A DNA stretch of 64,000 nt from Zoroaster sp. YZ-2022. Its lineage: Eukaryota; Echinodermata; Asteroidea; Forcipulatida; Zoroasteridae. The translations under genes were made by a program, and so were the position numbers. Of this stretch, positions 60,356 through 64,000 are shown in pieces. The number at the start of each line of letters is the position of its first letter. The first letter of the stretch is position 1. A model generated the notes under the pieces. It was not told the DNA's origin. It was given only the letters and a program-made list of their open reading frames with translations, and did not search any database. The stretch is from assembly GCA_029582265.1 (NCBI GenBank), contig CM055819.1, forward strand, positions 4,939,855 to 5,003,854, written 5' to 3'.

Positions 60356-60712
60356 TATCCCCAACCTTCCCAAATCCTTCAAAATCCTCTTTGCTTAAGG
60401 ATTTTGAAGGATTGAGGTTGCATGGTACATGCTCTTTGCTAAAGTGAAGGATTTTGGAGGATTGAGGTTATTAGGCATACTTGCCTTTCCATAGTACATG
60501 TACATCCATGTTTGTTGTAGTGACTGCAAGGTCAGTGCTTGGGTTAGTGGACACTGTTTATTGCTCCATGCATGCAGGGAGGGTCCCTGGCCATGTACAT
60601 GTATCACAGATTAGAAACACATGTGTGCATACATGTCATGTGCTTGCTTTACTACTGAAGGATTTTGGAGGATTCAGGTTATGTGTAAGCAAATGGGCCT
60701 AGGGAGTTAGGG
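60356..60712 (-). mobile_element. TTAA/CCCT MITE, 44-bp family, inverted
   Basis: CCCCAACCTTCCCAAATCC to CTAGGGAGTTAGGGG; one 44-bp unit. The flanking TTAA has been lost. Confidence 0.85.
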
Positions 60713-61106
60713 GTATTCAGTATTCATGAAATCTTTGGAATACATACATGTACTGTTCTATATGCACGGTGTGACATTAAGAAATTCATCTACATGTATT
60801 AGTTTCCCCCGTGGGCAAACCACCAATTGAATCTCAGCTTGCCCTCTAGTCAGTTTGGTTAACCAAAAAATACATACATGTACAGTATATACATGTATTG
60901 TGCCATAATTATTTCATGGTCTATCTTGAAATTGTAACATCTTCAAAACACAACAGGAAACTTATTGACCTGCGGTACATATCCAGACATAAAAAAGCAT
61001 ATTTTTAGTTGATGAAAAAATTTCTTATTTAAAAAAAAATTGTTTTTGATGAAAAATACATACATACGTATGTGATTTTAGGTTGTCTCAGGATCAACCC
61101 CCTTAA

Positions 61107-61309
61107 AGGGCCATTTTCAACAGGGCATGGAATCAGTGTCCTAGTTTAAGAAGAACACAGTGACTGAAAATTACTGGCTCATTTATGCAGCAGCAACGGT
61201 AATATGACCTTATCACGTGGGGTATTATTTTCAGTCACTGTATTATTTTCAGTTTTATTCTAAAACTACACTGTTGCACTCCGATTCCATGCCCTGTTTA
61301 TCGCACCAT
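61107..61309. mobile_element. TTAA-type MITE, AATATCGTC family
   Basis: TTAA (61103-61106) then AGGGCCATTTTC. Interior CACAGTGACTGAAAATTACTG. The right end is degraded. Confidence 0.78.
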
Positions 61310-61432
61310 GACATCCAAAAATAGTGTATAATTAATTTAGTGAATAGATATTTCATGTTTAGTTTGATACACAGAACAGGGTGTGTACAAAAAACTGCAG
61401 TTAAGGCAAATTCTGAATTACTGTAGGCAATA

Positions 61433-61784
61433 TATGACCCGCTCTGTGAAAATGCGTCACAAGTCGCAGATTTGAAAAATTGAAATTTCTATGTGGCTTT
61501 AATATTTTATTGATTGAAATTGACGTCAATTTCAATCAATAAAATATTAAAATCAATGATTTTTTGTGAGTAGGTTTTCCTTTCGAATGCTTGTTTTCCT
61601 CAGAATTGTGTTAAATTATGCAAATTATTGATTATTAAAAATAGCATATCTCCATAATGCAATACGTCACTCACCTCTAACATATACCAAATTAAAGCTG
61701 ACGATGTACTCTTTCCAGCCACACAGAAATCTCAATTTTTCCAAATTTGCGACTTGTGACTCATTTTCACAGAGTGGGTCACAT
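61433..61784. mobile_element. MITE beside a Rab exon, with a perfect central palindrome
   Basis: Ends ATGACCCGCTCTGTGAAAAT and ATTTTCACAGAGTGGGTCAC. The interior contains the 54-bp palindrome at 61498-61551. It ends 23 bp from the Rab exon donor side. Confidence 0.85.
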
Positions 61785-61807
61785 ATTATTTAAATTCAAA
61801 CTCTTAC

Positions 61808-61849
61808 CTGTAACTTAACCTTTGACCCGTCTATGTCTACAACTTTATT
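61808..61849 (-). CDS. RAB26/RAB37: Rab26/37-like GTPase, 42-nt exon before the G3 motif
   Basis: This 14-codon exon translates to NKVVDIDGSKVKLQ, the beta2-beta3 hairpin between switch I and switch II that is typical of Rab26/Rab37 (family pattern NKV-x-DVDG-x-KVKLQ). On the minus strand the acceptor is a strong pyrimidine tract (repeated TTC) ending TTGCAG, and the donor is CAG|GTAAGAG. Both boundaries are phase 0. The next exon opens with IWDTAGQ, so the junction reads KLQ-IWDTAGQ exactly as in the family. It is too short to stand out as an open frame; I called it from motif, phase and splice sites. The preceding P-loop/switch I sequence was not found between 61850 and 64000 and should lie upstream of the window. 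The exon sits just outside the end of a MITE (61433-61784). Confidence 0.93.
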
Positions 61850-62034
61850 CTGCAAGAAGAAGAAGAAGAAGGGGAAATAAGAAATTAGAGGGTTTGCCTA
61901 TTTTAAGATGGGTGGTTTTAAATAAGGGGGCTTATGCATATTTATGAGCACCCATACATTTGTATACTTTATTATTTTGTTTCACTCTTGGCAGTTTTCA
62001 GTTTATAGTGGTAATGGTTGGCCATTGTCACTTA

Positions 62035-62205
62035 AATGAACAATATCGTCACGATCAGAGTAGACTTTCAAAAGGGCATCGCTGTCCTAGTTTAAGATGA
62101 ATCGGTGGAATCGGTGTCCTAATTTACGATGAACACAGTGACTGAAAATTACTGGCTTATTTATGCAGCAGCAAAGGTATGATCTTATCATGTGGGGTAT
62201 TATAT
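62035..62205. mobile_element. MITE, AATATCGTC family, partial
   Basis: AACAATATCGTCACGATCAG to GATCTTATCATGTGGGG, with a small internal duplication (GGTGTCCTA). Confidence 0.75.
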
Positions 62206-62229
62206 GTCCTCTTTCGGAAAAACACAATA

Positions 62230-63010
62230 CTTTTGAATTTTGATAATTTCTTCAATCTTTACACGGCCTCCATGGACACTTAACCCTCTGTACAATACCG
62301 TCAAGTTGCGAGCGATCTGAGTGGAAACAATACAATGTGGCAGTCGAGGAAAACCCGTCGGAAGTCGCCACGCACATTTTGTAATTATGGACCGATTTAC
62401 GTAAAAATTTACCATAACTCCTTTATGTGAAAAATCTTAGTTTGAAAGAAATGAAAAACACTTTTACACTATTTTTACTATAATGTCAATTTTACCTCAA
62501 TTCAAGGGATTTACGTTTACTGCATAGCCAACTTTGAAGCCTAATTTCTCCGTTTGTGGGATTTAGAACTGTCTTTGAAAGGTCATAACTTTAGTTGTGG
62601 TTTGAATATTTAACTCATTAAAACTGTTATGAGATCAGTAAAGGGTGTATTACTTGATTAAATGCTCAACAAGAATTGTAAAAATGTTACCATGTGTTGG
62701 GTTTTCCTGGACCGCCACACATATGCCATGGCCTGTTGATTGTGATGATATTATTCCTTCAACTTCTTCATACACGATGAAAAACATGTTCAGAAATGTC
62801 GATGTTTTCAAAGACAGCCAGCAGAATTATATAGCAATGTATTTGGTCTCACGAGTTAACAGGACATTTGAGACACCACTATCGTGTACCTGCATGAAAT
62901 CACTCTGTATTTGTACAATACAGGGTACATTTATCTAGGCTTTCATTGAAAATGTCTCTACATAATTTGTATTTCATGAAATAAAATTGCTACTTTGTAA
63001 GATATCATTT
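62230..63010. other. unannotated intron sequence
   Basis: Searched for the missing P-loop/switch I exon on the minus strand; none found. Confidence 0.4.
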
Positions 63011-63015
63011 TAACT

Positions 63016-63405
63016 TAGGCTGTGCCGGGTATCCAGGTATCTGGATACCTGACCGAAACTGTCATTATCCAGTTCCAGTTTTCAGTTCCAATTGCCCGTA
63101 AACGACTTTGAAAATTTCTACTGAACATTTAAGCCACACAAATGGAAGTCTATGATATTTTGTTTATAATAAAATGTGTGTGGGGAATGGGGATGCCATG
63201 AGTCGTTTTTAATATAGAGGCGGGAAATTATTACAGTAAGTCTACATTTATTATGACTCTAATAAAACAAGAGAATATTGTGTTCATATTAGTTATTTTA
63301 TACATTCGGCATTACTTAGGTATTTTTACACAATTCTTTACGGGTACCCGGGTATCCCAAGATTTCCAATTTCGGGTATCCGGTTCCCGAAAGAAACGAA
63401 AACGC
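63016..63405. mobile_element. hAT MITE, second copy of the 27207 family
   Basis: TAGGCTGTGCCGGGTATCC to TTTCGGGTATCCGGTTCCC; the terminal dozen bases on the right are diverged. Confidence 0.82.
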
Positions 63406-63755
63406 ATTGAATATAACATTCTTCGGTTTCACATGCAACAGGGACGCTAACATTTACAGTGTAGCATGATGAACCCTGGTTTTTTTTGTATGAAAAAAAA
63501 AAAACCTATTAAGCAGCAAGGTGAGAAATTTATATTTCAAGGAAGAAGCCTGGCATTTCATTCTTGTAGAGGCAAGGCCACCTTTCCTGAGTAAAGGGCA
63601 CTTCCATTAGAATGTCTTTTAAGGGGCACCAAGGCCAAGACAAAGGCAACAGAGGCCATGGCCTCCCTGACATTCCAGACATGAAGCAGTAACCAGGGAA
63701 TATTTGTTTGCCTAGTGTTTTGAGCATGCATGATGCCCTAGACTCACCAACTCTT

Positions 63756-64000
63756 TAGAACCTTCCCAAATCCTCCAAAATCCTCTTTGCTAAAGTGAAG
63801 GATTTTTAAGGATTGAGGTTACATGCTACATGCTTTTTGCTAAAGTGAAGGATTTTGGAAGATTGAGGTTATCAGGCACACTTGCCTTTCCATGGTACAT
63901 GTACATCCATGTTTGTTGTAGTGATTGCAAGGTCAGTGCGTGGGTCAGTGGACACTGTTTATTGCTCCATGCATGCAGGGAGGGTCCCTGGCCATGTACA
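63756..64000 (-). mobile_element. TTAA/CCCT MITE, 44-bp family, cut by the window end
   Basis: AACCTTCCCAAATCCTCC onward, matching 49541-49800 and 60356-60600; the rest lies beyond 64000. Confidence 0.85.

Overview
This is animal (metazoan) nuclear DNA: AT-rich, intron-dominated and packed with short transposon-derived repeats. The only gene I can establish is a Rab GTPase of the Rab26/Rab37 group, read on the minus strand. Four coding exons are visible, in transcription order 61808-61849, 41017-41136, 12461-12583 and 10538-10614. All four have good splice sites and joining phases that fit, and together they give 120 codons running from just before the DTAGQ (G3) motif, through NKAD (G4), to ETSAK (G5). 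The P-loop/switch I exon(s) should lie beyond base 64000. The C-terminal prenylation exon was not found and probably lies before base 1. Almost the whole window is therefore introns of one small-GTPase gene (1.85, 28.4 and 20.7 kb, plus two open-ended ones).

The repeat content (tRNA-Leu-type SINEs, a CR1/L2-like LINE, TTAA-flanked MITEs, ubiquitous TACATGTA motifs) resembles that of marine invertebrates such as echinoderms, hemichordates, amphioxus or molluscs. I cannot name the species.

Layout: 1-10.5 kb holds minisatellites (41, 87, 81 and 63 bp units), an hAT-type MITE with 8-bp target duplications, and SINE/LINE fragments. 10.5-12.6 kb holds two Rab exons, two SINEs and a 350-bp (ATT)n tract grown from a SINE tail. 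13.1-16.2 kb is a LINE 3' end split by two later DNA transposons. 16-33 kb holds nested MITEs, SINEs and the first copies of a TTAA-flanked family that carries tandem 44-bp expansions. 33-48 kb holds further MITE families, a mariner-like element carrying a SINE, Rab exon 41017-41136, and an inverted Penelope-like pair with a 12-bp target duplication. 48-64 kb holds a three-element nest (49.4-50.8 kb), more minisatellites, a 54-bp perfect palindrome, and Rab exon 61808-61849.

The main biological themes are (i) a Rab gene whose introns are a transposon sink, (ii) a large set of MITE families sharing the boundary form TTAA|CCCT...AGGG|TTAA, (iii) repeated conversion of MITE segments into minisatellites, and (iv) a SINE and its probable LINE partner sharing the same 3' tail. 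All identifications were made by eye without database searches. Repeat boundaries without a stated target-site duplication are approximate.
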